This document shows positions 1 through 5,290 of a stretch of 7,276 nucleotides of DNA, one piece after another. The stretch comes from an uncultured Sphingorhabdus sp. (GTDB lineage: Bacteria; Pseudomonadota; Alphaproteobacteria; Sphingomonadales; Sphingomonadaceae). A model generated the notes under the pieces. The model worked only from the letters and a program-made list of their open reading frames with translations, did no database searches and was not told the DNA's origin. How positions within the stretch are numbered: the first letter of the stretch is position 1; each line of letters opens with the position of its first letter. Position numbers and translations under genes: made by a program. The stretch is taken from the NCBI GenBank assembly GCA_937873665.1, contig CALMYW010000102.1, positions 1-7,276 on the forward strand, written 5' to 3'.

Positions 1-234
1 CCGGGCCGTCTTCCAGATCTTGCGAGCCCCGTACACGCGGAAGTTGTCCTCCCACAGCTGCCGCACCACCGGACCCATGACCTCGTCACGCTTCGACCGT
101 GCCGATGGTTTCCGCGTCTTGACCTCGTAGTAGCTGCTCGGGGCCATCTGCAGAACTGCGCAGATGCGCTCGACCCCCAGACGCCGACCCTCGACGACAT
201 CGTCGCGGTTAGCGTCAATGAACGCGGCTACTTC
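1..234 (-). CDS. IS3-family transposase OrfB, N-terminal part (partial)
   Basis: OrfB of an IS3-family element is the DDE integrase-type transposase that cuts and joins the element ends. Only about 78 residues are in the window, read in the -1 frame relative to orfA. Visible IS3 OrfB features are FIDANRDDVVEGRRLGVE, then ICAVLQMAPSSYYEVKTR, then DNFRVYGARKIWK. These are the N-terminal HTH_21-type region before the catalytic rve domain, so no DDE residues are present here. There is no good ATG or GTG start. Translation probably comes from -1 frameshifting out of orfA or from a non-standard start such as ATT at 219-217. The G7 run (minus strand, 260-254) inside the overlap is a possible slippage site; that is inference. 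The right boundary of this entry is therefore approximate. Confidence 0.85.
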
Positions 235-573
235 TTGTGCTGGCGGTCGAGCTCCCCCCCGAAGAAACTCGCAGCTCGCTTCAATATCTCGTTTGCCCGC
301 TTGAGCTCGCGGTTCTCCTGCTCGAGGGCCTTCATCCTCGCCGACTCGCTCGTGCTGACCCCCGCCACGTGGCCCTCGTCGATATCGGCGCGGGCGCACC
401 CACGAGCGTACCGACTCGGCGCCGTAGCCAAGCTGAGCTGCCACCCGCTTCACCGTGCCGTGATCGGTGCCCAGCTCGGCCCGAAGGGTCCTGACCATCC
501 GCACCGCAGAGGCCTTCTCTTCGGGGCTATATCGACGCGTAGTCGGCTTGCCTGCGTTCGTGTCCTTCGGCAT
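228..573 (-). pseudogene. IS3-family transposase OrfA with internal +1 frameshift
   Basis: OrfA is the helix-turn-helix DNA-binding subunit of IS3-family transposases. Translation from ATG at 573 gives MPKDTNAGKPTTRRYSPEEK and then the classic HTH_Tnp_1 text (VKRVAAQLGYGAESVRSWVR). It then leaves frame. The expected continuation (ADIDEGHVAGVSTSES, ALEQENRELKRANEILKRAA, FFGGELDRQHKK) is in another frame and ends at the TAG at 230-228. The break maps to about 389-396. Removing one C from the CCC that reads on the minus strand at 394-392 restores one frame reading WVRRADIDEG. The total span of 346 nt is 3n+1, which agrees with a single inserted base. The second half is a leucine-zipper-like coiled coil typical of OrfA. 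A sequencing error is possible. Confidence 0.82.
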
Positions 574-598
574 GAGTCCATCCTCGTTTCCAAACGAT

Positions 599-627
599 GG
601 AGACTCCAACCAACCCAGTGCGATTCA
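599..627 (-). repeat. Terminal inverted repeat of the IS3-family element
   Basis: On the minus strand the element begins TGAATCGCACTGGG, followed by a GGAGTCTCC-type segment, about 26 bp before the orfA start codon. This layout matches IS3-family ends. It is called from position and pattern only, because the partner repeat lies outside the window. Confidence 0.6.
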
Positions 628-667
628 CATCACGGTTGGCGCCAGTCTTGCTGTGGCGCATGAGATG

Positions 668-692
668 CAGGGCCGCGGAAGCTGCGGCCCTG
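668..692. terminator. Strong GC hairpin, possible terminator
   Basis: A perfect 9-bp inverted repeat, CAGGGCCGC and GCGGCCCTG, is separated by the 7-nt loop GGAAGCT. No T-run follows on either strand. In high-GC actinobacteria, hairpins without a U-tail are common downstream of genes, so it could end minus-strand transcription about 220 nt past the methyltransferase. It could equally belong to the decayed sequence next to the IS. Confidence 0.4.
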
Positions 693-749
693 GTTACGGC
701 GGTGTTTCCCCAAAAGGCGGCGAAGATATGCAGGCCCCGTGCGCGCAGA

Positions 750-860
750 TTAAGGCTGTACGGGCCAGCCGCCGCCCGCGAACTCCAGATACGCACTCCA
801 GATCCGGAAGTGAGCGTTGGTGGGGTACAGGTCGGACCAGTTCGGGCTGGAGCCAGCAAA
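750..860 (-). pseudogene. Possible C-terminal gene remnant
   Basis: A minus-strand frame from just after the TAG at 863-861 to the TAA at 752-750 reads as 36 residues with a protein-like composition: NWSDLYPTNAHFRIWSAYLE, then FAGGGWPVQP and a stop. The dense aromatic and hydrophobic pattern and the natural C-terminus look more like a decayed gene tail than chance, but there is no start codon with a ribosome site and no family was recognised. It has the same orientation as the methyltransferase and the IS. Confidence 0.3.
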
Positions 861-911
861 CTACAGCGTGCGGCTTTTAGTTATTTTGAGTAGAGCACTT
901 TGGGCAAGAAC

Positions 912-1577
912 TCAGACCGAACTTCCCATCTTGGTCGCTACGATATTGATCCAATCACTCTTGGTCTCAAGAGACTTGGACACTGCCTGAAAGTCGACTG
1001 CAAACCCATGGACCGAAAGAAACTCCGTTAACCTGTCCACCGGCCAACTAGAAAAGGGGCGGCGCATACCGGCGCGTTCCGCGTAACGAAATTCGTACCG
1101 GGGGCTGTGTTTGGTAGTGAACGCGAATCTCCCCTCGGGAACCAGGGCGGAGTTGATAGATGACAATGCCCAAGAAAACTGGCTCTTAGTGAAGTGGCAC
1201 ACCACCGAATTGGCAAACACTAGGTCGTATTCGACCCCGATCTGATCAACCAGCAAGTCAATTTTGCGGGCTGGGAGTCCTAGTTCCGTGAGATGCTTCA
1301 CGAAGGGTAGCGAAGAATCGGAACACTCAATCTCATAGCCGCGAGCCTTGAAGTACAGAGCGTCGCGACCGGAGCCGGCACCGACCTCTAAAATCTTCGT
1401 GTTTCTAGGACTAAGGCCGCGCACGGCAGCGTCCAGCCAGACCTGCATCGGTCCTTCTACACGTGCAGGAGCTTGTGCAATGTAAGCTGCAGCCATCGAG
1501 TTATAGGTCCTCAGGACGTCATCGTGCACTTCCGAATCGATGTGGGAGAGTCTGTATGTGTGGCCATGTGTCGCCAT
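912..1577 (-). CDS. Class I SAM-dependent methyltransferase
   Basis: A 221-aa cytoplasmic small-molecule-type methyltransferase is predicted. Motif I is ILEVGAGSGRDA at residues 62-73 (the SAM-binding glycine loop). An acidic residue ends the second strand in IECSDSS (D87). The fourth-strand region is YDLVFANSVVCHF, as in Methyltransf_25/TehB-like proteins. No DNA-methyltransferase motif IV (NPPY or DPPY type) is seen, so a DNA target is unlikely. The frame stays open upstream to 1934, but that part lies antisense to the HIT-like gene and lacks family character, so ATG at 1577 (MATHGH) is preferred. GTG at 1626 is an alternative. A GGAG lies unusually close to the ATG, and a TACGAT -10-like hexamer at 1589-1584 would place the transcription start at the ATG itself, giving a leaderless message. 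The gene is divergent from the HIT-ThiL pair across 63 bp. The substrate is unknown. Confidence 0.85.
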   Translation of the reverse strand: MATHGHTYRLSHIDSEVHDDVLRTYNSMAAAYIAQAPARVEGPMQVWLDAAVRGLSPRNTKILEVGAGSGRDALYFKARGYEIECSDSSLPFVKHLTELGLPARKIDLLVDQIGVEYDLVFANSVVCHFTKSQFSWALSSINSALVPEGRFAFTTKHSPRYEFRYAERAGMRRPFSSWPVDRLTEFLSVHGFAVDFQAVSKSLETKSDWINIVATKMGSSV

Positions 1578-1583
1578 TACTCC

Positions 1584-1589
1584 ATCGTA
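1584..1589 (-). promoter_or_regulatory. Candidate -10 element for a leaderless methyltransferase transcript
   Basis: On the minus strand TACGAT matches the actinobacterial TANNNT -10 pattern and is followed by six bases and then the ATG at 1577. Transcription would therefore begin at about the start codon. No good -35 hexamer was found. Leaderless messages are common in actinobacteria, but this assignment rests on spacing alone. Confidence 0.3.
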
Positions 1590-1610
1590 GAGCAGATTCC
1601 TTAGCTCTAC
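1587..1610. promoter_or_regulatory. Inverted repeat in the divergent promoter region, candidate operator
   Basis: A perfect 7-bp dyad, GTAGAGC (1587-1593) and GCTCTAC (1604-1610) with a 10-bp spacer, sits in the 63-bp gap between the methyltransferase and the HIT-like gene. It overlaps the candidate methyltransferase -10. The geometry fits a dimeric repressor site able to control both transcripts. It could also form an RNA hairpin in the leader. No regulator gene is seen in the cassette. Confidence 0.4.
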
Positions 1611-1640
1611 TGAGTCCGAACGGCACACGGAGTTGCCGAG

Positions 1641-2327
1641 GTGTCTGACGAGGGCGAATCGGTCGACTGCGAGCTGTGCTTGTCGTTGGAGTGGAGCAGT
1701 GAGGGCAGCCGAGTTGTTTCCCAGGCGTATTCGACGTCTCGTCAGATCGTGGACGAGAGTGAACTTCAGTTGGTGATTGACGCCTCGCCGATGGTTGTAG
1801 GCCACATGTTGATAGTGACTACCCGACATGTGACTAGTCTTAGGGATGGTAGCGGGACGAATCTGGAGACTGCTCTCCAGCGAATAATTAATGCCTACCA
1901 ATCGATCTTCAAAAAGTGCACAATTGTCTGCCACCAGTCACCATCAAATGCTGTGCAGGAAGGCACCGGACCCTGCGTTGATCATGCGCATTGGCACTTA
2001 CTCCCGTTCGCTGGAGAACTGAATAAAGTTCTACTGAGCGACAACATGGGGAGTCATGTAATAGTCCCCCATTGGCGTGATTTTCTCAATCCAAAATATG
2101 CCCGTCAGGAGTGCCTATTTTACTGGGATGGAGAAGCGGCCCGAGTTGTCGAGCACCCAAATCTGCCGTATAAGCAGTACGCTCGTTCACTCGTAGGTCG
2201 GGTTATAGGAACAGAACCGGCGCTATGGGACTGGGCAGTCGAATCGAACAGCGTCAATTTTCAAGCAACCAGAGAGTTTACTAACCAACTGCAATGTCTA
2301 TTCAGAAGTGACGGTGAGTATAGGTGA
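1641..2327 (+). CDS. HIT-like (histidine triad superfamily) protein
   Basis: A 228-aa cytoplasmic protein of the histidine-triad fold is predicted; the fold covers nucleotide hydrolases and nucleotidyl transferases. The diagnostic motif is DHAHWHLLP at residues 114-122, fitting H-x-H-x-H-x-x. The N-terminal half has the usual GHMLIVTTRH segment (54-63), where HIT proteins read GHxLVxPxxH. A CELC pair (10-13) could bind zinc with nearby histidines, as in some HIT proteins. The C-terminal 100 residues extend beyond a minimal HIT domain of about 110-150 aa and are not recognised. The start is GTG at 1641 with only a weak upstream purine tract. The stop overlaps the next gene's GTG (GTGA at 2324-2327), which implies translational coupling. 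Codons are less GC-rich than in the flanks and include TTA. The enzymatic role (phosphoramidase, dinucleotide hydrolase or nucleotidyl transferase) cannot be chosen from sequence. Confidence 0.8.
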   Translation: MSDEGESVDCELCLSLEWSSEGSRVVSQAYSTSRQIVDESELQLVIDASPMVVGHMLIVTTRHVTSLRDGSGTNLETALQRIINAYQSIFKKCTIVCHQSPSNAVQEGTGPCVDHAHWHLLPFAGELNKVLLSDNMGSHVIVPHWRDFLNPKYARQECLFYWDGEAARVVEHPNLPYKQYARSLVGRVIGTEPALWDWAVESNSVNFQATREFTNQLQCLFRSDGEYR

Positions 2328-3400
2328 GCGCTCAAGACTCGGTTGACGGCTTTCGCAACGACGTTGTGTCGGATGAGCCTAATCGAGTAAGGATATTGAC
2401 GCAGCATCTGTTCGATGGTCAACATCGAAGGTACGAGACACGTCGAAATGGGTATGCGGAGATAGATTTAGCCATGGGGTCCGACGCTGCCGACGACGCA
2501 GCAGTTTTCGACTTCCGTGGATCCGGGCAACTAGTTGCTTCTTCCGACTATATCAGAGGCACCGGTTTTTCGATGTACGAATTCGGGCTTATTAGTGATT
2601 ACGACCTGGGATACTATCTTGTTTCTGCAAACGTAAGCGATATCGCGGCAATGGGCGCGCGCCAATTTGCATTTCTGTCTGTCGTACGATATCCGAAGTC
2701 TATGACGGACCGGAAGTTCATCGAGATATTTGACGGCATTCGCGATGCGTGTGCGAATTTCGATACTGCAAACGTGGGCGGAGACATAGGCACGGCCGAA
2801 GAAGTCATCCTATCGGGGACCGCGCTTGGTTTGTGCCAGCCCGGTGCGGCACTGACTCGCAGGGGCGCCCGTGTGGGTGACCGAGTCGCAATAAGTAAGC
2901 CGACGGGAGTGGCAGGCGCTGCCCGAGACTTCTTTCGCTTAACAGAGGGTTCGAGTGAACTTCTAGACGAGGACACCGTCAAACGCTTGGTAGAAACCTG
3001 GTCGAGGCCCCAACCGGAGGTACTTCTTGGGAAGGATCTCGGCGAGAACCAGTTAGCGACGAGCTGTCAAGACTCTTCAGATGGGCTGAAGGCGACACTA
3101 GAACAGATCGCTGCCGCGAGCAATGTTGCGCTGCATATCTACGAGGAGAAAATTCCCCTCGATGCCTCGATTTTGAAAGTCGCCCCTTATCTCGGTCGAG
3201 ACCCCGTCGAGATGGCATTCACCGACTCGGTTGACTTCGCTTTGGTTTTTACGGCAAACAATGAGTCAATTCCTCTTATTAGAGATTTGGGCCACGAAAT
3301 ATACGAAATTGGTGAGGTCAAGTCCGGTTTGGGAGCTTGCCTAGTTTCTAGTGAAGGAGAAGTGAAGCCCATTCCGGGGGAAACTTGGAGGCACGCGTGA
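2324..3400 (+). CDS. ThiL/PurM-superfamily (thiamine-monophosphate kinase-like) protein
   Basis: A 358-aa PurM-like ATP-binding protein is predicted, closest in pattern to ThiL, which phosphorylates thiamine monophosphate with ATP. Family landmarks in order are SDAADDAAVFDF (53-64, ThiL GDDAA-type metal/ATP loop), SSDYIRGTGF (73-82, TDxxVEGxHF-type), ANVSDIAAMGA (102-112, near-perfect ThiL NLSDIAAMGA), GGDIG (152-156; ThiL usually GGDT), LTRRGARVGDRVAIS (177-191), and CQDSSDGL (248-255, ThiL DxSDGL). It is slightly longer than typical ThiL (about 325 aa) through an N-terminal extension of roughly 20-30 residues. There is no SelD Cys/Sec motif and no HypE C-terminal cysteine motif. The GTG start at 2324 overlaps the HIT-like stop. 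No thiamine gene is nearby, so a dedicated kinase or ATP-using enzyme with a different substrate is the better inference. Its codon use is AT-richer than the flanks. Confidence 0.82.
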   Translation: MSAQDSVDGFRNDVVSDEPNRVRILTQHLFDGQHRRYETRRNGYAEIDLAMGSDAADDAAVFDFRGSGQLVASSDYIRGTGFSMYEFGLISDYDLGYYLVSANVSDIAAMGARQFAFLSVVRYPKSMTDRKFIEIFDGIRDACANFDTANVGGDIGTAEEVILSGTALGLCQPGAALTRRGARVGDRVAISKPTGVAGAARDFFRLTEGSSELLDEDTVKRLVETWSRPQPEVLLGKDLGENQLATSCQDSSDGLKATLEQIAAASNVALHIYEEKIPLDASILKVAPYLGRDPVEMAFTDSVDFALVFTANNESIPLIRDLGHEIYEIGEVKSGLGACLVSSEGEVKPIPGETWRHA

Positions 3401-3471
3401 GACTAGCGTTGGCGGTCCGTGCGAAAAGAGCACAAGCGTCGCTTCGTAGAACAGGTGGCTGACGGTCTAAG
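3401..3471. other. Convergent intergenic gap
   Basis: A 71-bp gap separates the ends of the ThiL-like and toroid/membrane genes. It has only one short dyad, AAGCG-T-CGCTT (3434-3444), and no T-run. A weak bidirectional terminator is possible but not well supported. Confidence 0.3.
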
Positions 3472-4704
3472 CTAGCCGCTTCGGCCACGTATCCATTCCC
3501 ACCACGCCGCGGCTAACAATGCGCCTGCAAGCGCTGCGGAGACGGTGAATGCAGCGAGGAGTACCAAGTTGTCTTCTGCTGACTTTGTCGCTGCAATAGT
3601 CATGGCCAGGGCAAGAAGCAGAAGAACTACTGACGTTGCAACTCGCCTCGAAGTGGTGCCCTCGATAGTATTGATCAGGGGCGGTACAAAACGCGCCGGC
3701 GAATTCTCTGCTTTTTCGATGAAGATGTTTAACACTTTGTGGGCCCACAATGCGTCGGTAATAGATTGGCGGCCTGTGCTCACGGAAGTGAGTGCTCCGC
3801 TTGTGGTGACCGATCGGATTATATGTCGGACCACATAAGTTGTGTGGCCAGCGGCCAAGTCAAATTTATCGGATGCAAGTAGCGCCCAGGATACGATTAA
3901 GTCGGTTGGGTAGAACATGTAGTGGTTTCGTCCCGGGGTCGGCGACGGCACCCAGTAGTGCACCTGCTGGTGGGTTCCGACCAAGGAAGAATCTCGATTG
4001 TTAGCCCACGCACTCAGGTCGAGGCTAAGTTGCTGGATCGCATTTGAAACCCCGTTAAAGCCTAGCGCCCACTGAGAGTTACGACAGAACGCGATGAGTG
4101 CGAAAGCCTTTTCGAGTGCTGATACGGTGCCTACGCTAGAAACCTCGCCTGCAAGCCACTCCACAGCATTACGGTACTCGGCAGATTCCCGGAAGCTAGG
4201 ACTCCGACTCAATGCACCAAGAACGAGTGCTGTAGGTAGAATTCTTGAACTCGGATCAGGCGCGCCAGCGCAGTAGTGATATCCCCACCCGGGTCTGTTC
4301 TCGATTACCGACCGAAGGCGCAGCTCGACCTCCTCTACGCGCGTTAGGTTTGACCGCCCCGGTTCTAACGCCTCGATGATTGAAACGCACTTGAAGGTGA
4401 GGTCCAAGTCCGACTCGTCGAATCTGTTTGTTACAGCGTGGGCCGCTACGGTGCCAGGAAGCCTATCCATCGCTTCAGGCAGGCTTGGTGAGTGATTGCT
4501 GTCTGAGAGAATCTCTATCGCGGCACCGGTGCCATATATGCCCGTCTGGGGAACGCCCGGTGCGGCATCTAGAAACTGGCCCCAAGATCGCTGATTGTTG
4601 CCAGTTGCGCGGTGGGCCGCCTCTACCGTGTCTTCAATCAATCGTTTCGATGTGCGGGCCTCGTCGAGGAGGTCCCCAATACGTCGCCGGGTCGCGAGCG
4701 TCAT
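3472..4704 (-). CDS. Predicted membrane-anchored protein with helical-toroid-like repeats
   Basis: A 410-aa protein of unknown function. Residues about 10-350 are largely helical with spaced aromatic/glycine signatures: QTGIYGTGAA (53-62), PGWGYHYC followed by DPSSRILPTALVLGAL (138-165), and HYWVPSPTPGRNHYMFYPTD (249-268) followed by a WALLAS helix. The GWG...PTA-x-x-x-x-AL rhythm resembles the alpha/alpha-toroid repeats of prenyltransferases and terpene cyclases. The class II cyclase DXDD motif is not seen, so catalysis is doubtful. Two hydrophobic helices (about 355-372 and 380-402) with an acidic loop and arginines on both outer sides form a C-terminal hairpin, which suggests the body faces the cytoplasm. 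The start is ATG at 4704 because AAAGGAG lies 5 nt upstream; an upstream in-frame ATG at 4773 has no such site. It converges on the HIT-ThiL pair. The family is not recognised with certainty. Confidence 0.72.
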   Translation of the reverse strand: MTLATRRRIGDLLDEARTSKRLIEDTVEAAHRATGNNQRSWGQFLDAAPGVPQTGIYGTGAAIEILSDSNHSPSLPEAMDRLPGTVAAHAVTNRFDESDLDLTFKCVSIIEALEPGRSNLTRVEEVELRLRSVIENRPGWGYHYCAGAPDPSSRILPTALVLGALSRSPSFRESAEYRNAVEWLAGEVSSVGTVSALEKAFALIAFCRNSQWALGFNGVSNAIQQLSLDLSAWANNRDSSLVGTHQQVHYWVPSPTPGRNHYMFYPTDLIVSWALLASDKFDLAAGHTTYVVRHIIRSVTTSGALTSVSTGRQSITDALWAHKVLNIFIEKAENSPARFVPPLINTIEGTTSRRVATSVVLLLLALAMTIAATKSAEDNLVLLAAFTVSAALAGALLAAAWWEWIRGRSG

Positions 4705-4709
4705 TGTAG

Positions 4710-4716
4710 CTCCTTT
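4710..4716 (-). promoter_or_regulatory. Ribosome binding site fixing the toroid/membrane gene start
   Basis: AAAGGAG on the minus strand is near-consensus and lies 5 nt before the ATG at 4704. It selects that codon over the in-frame ATG 69 bases further upstream. Confidence 0.8.
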
Positions 4717-4752
4717 CTGGCGTTCCGCTTGGTTATGAGAGCGTGTCTGCTT

Positions 4753-4758
4753 ACTATA
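4753..4758 (-). promoter_or_regulatory. Candidate -10 hexamer TATAGT for the toroid/membrane gene
   Basis: TATAGT on the minus strand fits TANNNT and would give a leader of about 40 nt before the ATG at 4704. No convincing -35 lies 16-18 bp upstream, so an activator or an alternative sigma factor may be involved, or the call may be wrong. Confidence 0.4.
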
Positions 4759-4764
4759 GAAAAG

Positions 4765-4789
4765 GCGAAACAATCATTTCCAGTTTCGC
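4765..4789. promoter_or_regulatory. Inverted repeat upstream of the candidate -10, possible operator
   Basis: GCGAAAC (4765-4771) and GTTTCGC (4783-4789) form a perfect 7-bp dyad with an 11-bp spacer. It sits just upstream of the TATAGT hexamer, where an activator or repressor of the toroid/membrane gene would bind. Its sequence differs from the dyad at 1587-1610, so a shared regulator is not implied. Confidence 0.38.
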
Positions 4790-4886
4790 GTGCCCGTAGC
4801 AGTATTGAGTCACGAGTTGTCCTCGCTGGCCGGAGGTTTGCCCATATCGACTCAGCTCCGGGGTTGCGTGCTGGCACTCGATACTT

Positions 4887-4918
4887 TGGCTCGCTGGCTC
4901 GCTGGCTCACTGGCTCCT
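4887..4918. repeat. Four tandem 8-bp repeats (TGGCTCGC)
   Basis: Consecutive units are TGGCTCGC, TGGCTCGC, TGGCTCAC and TGGCTCCT. The first two are identical and the last two drift by one or two bases. It lies outside any gene and could change copy number by slippage. It is too short and unspaced to be a CRISPR array. Confidence 0.8.
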
Positions 4919-5016
4919 GGGGCCCGCGGGCTGCAGGTGAGCGAAGGTCCCTAGGGTGGCGGTGAGGTCTTTAGTTCTACTAACGGGACGTCCCTTGCCC
5001 TTGTCAGTAAGCTTTG

Positions 5017-5044
5017 TTGATGCCATCCTATCGTGTGGTCTAAT
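5017..5044 (+). promoter_or_regulatory. Promoter-like sequence TTGATG-16-TCTAAT
   Basis: TTGATG (5017-5022) and TCTAAT (5039-5044) are separated by 16 bp. The -10 differs from TATAAT at one base and the -35 shares four bases with TTGACA. It points toward the frame starting at 5291 but would leave an untranslated leader of about 240 nt containing the GC hairpin at 5136-5153. Confidence 0.35.
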
Positions 5045-5135
5045 GTTGATTCGCGTCAGACACATACATGACGATGAAGTGGTGGCGTGGAAACTCTCCG
5101 ACCTATTAAATACCTCTTCGTGATCTCCCGTCTAG

Positions 5136-5153
5136 CACGGCGCCCGCGCCGTG
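5136..5153. terminator. 18-bp GC palindrome, hairpin
   Basis: CACGGCGC and GCGCCGTG form an 8-bp stem around a 2-base centre. RNA would need to open an extra pair or two to make a loop. No T-run follows. It may act as a terminator or attenuator between the promoter-like sequence at 5017-5044 and the downstream frame, or as a DNA palindrome. Confidence 0.4.
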
Positions 5154-5234
5154 TGGTGGCGGGGCGGCGATTGGGCGCGTCCATGACGGATCTTCGCGGG
5201 ACTTGACACGGTTCGGTTGGGTCGGCCTCGTGAA

Positions 5235-5257
5235 GGTAAAGGCTCGCCTACTTTACC
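5235..5257. promoter_or_regulatory. Dyad GGTAAAG-9-CTTTACC, candidate operator
   Basis: This perfect 7-bp inverted repeat has a 9-bp spacer, lies about 35 bp upstream of the GTG at 5291, and downstream of a TTGACA hexamer (5203-5208). It superficially resembles a DtxR/IdeR iron box (AGGT...CCT), but the half-site spacing does not match. A GTTAAG direct repeat (5262-5267 and 5274-5279, 12-bp period) follows immediately. Confidence 0.35.
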
Positions 5258-5290
5258 CCCCGTTAAGAATGGAGTTAAGTCTACGGCTGA

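Larger units (their letters stand above)
1..627 (-). mobile_element. IS3-family insertion sequence, orfA-proximal end (truncated by window edge)
   Basis: Reading the minus strand from position 627 gives an IS3-type terminus (TGAATCGCACTGGG, continuing to about 599) that begins with the TGA common at IS3-family ends. It is followed by an orfA-like helix-turn-helix protein and then by the start of an orfB integrase in the -1 frame. The far end of the element lies outside the window, so neither the second inverted repeat nor the target-site duplication can be checked. The base triplet just outside this end is CAT (628-630). OrfA carries an internal +1 frameshift, so this copy is probably not autonomous unless the shift is a sequence error. 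Confidence 0.88.
628..911. other. Gene-poor spacer between IS end and methyltransferase
   Basis: These 284 bp contain no intact gene. They hold a 9-bp stem hairpin (668-692) and a short minus-strand reading-frame tail (750-860), which may be the remnant of a gene disrupted before or during IS arrival. Open frames on the plus strand here have no ribosome binding site and no recognisable protein character. Confidence 0.5.
4717..5290. other. Long non-coding or decayed stretch
   Basis: About 570 bp with no convincing gene on either strand: frames are short, lack ribosome sites and show no family text. It contains the upstream region of the toroid/membrane gene, a tandem 8-bp repeat (4887-4918), perfect palindromes at 4922-4931 (GCCCGCGGGC) and 4985-4994 (GGGACGTCCC), a promoter-like pair (5017-5044), an 18-bp GC hairpin (5136-5153) and a 7-bp dyad (5235-5257). 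The density of small symmetric elements suggests a control region, an integration boundary, or both. Confidence 0.5.

Noticed and set aside
235..893. Overlapping plus-strand open frames opposite the IS and spacer
   Set aside because: The minus strand here has clear IS3 OrfA/OrfB text; the plus-strand frames are shadows without motifs or ribosome sites.
1578..1934. Upstream extension of the methyltransferase frame to an ATG at 1934 (340 aa)
   Set aside because: The added residues are antisense to the HIT-like gene, lack methyltransferase character and have no ribosome site; the family N-terminus is reached from the ATG at 1577.
2324..3400. SelD, HypE or PurM identity for the kinase-like protein
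   Set aside because: There is no SelD Cys/Sec loop and no HypE C-terminal cysteine motif, while the SDIAAMGA and DSSDGL motifs fit ThiL best.
4705..4773. Longer start of the toroid/membrane protein at 4773
   Set aside because: The near-consensus AAAGGAG lies just before the ATG at 4704, and the extra 23 residues overlap the candidate promoter.
4887..4918. CRISPR-like repeat
   Set aside because: The 8-bp units are directly adjacent with no spacers.
5068..5109. 13-codon leader peptide with a Trp-Trp pair (MTMKWWRGN...)
   Set aside because: It has no ribosome binding site, no tryptophan gene follows, and the downstream hairpin does not form an evident attenuator pair.
5235..5257. Iron box (DtxR/IdeR site)
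   Set aside because: Half-sites resemble AGGT...CCT, but the spacing and centre do not match the 19-bp consensus.
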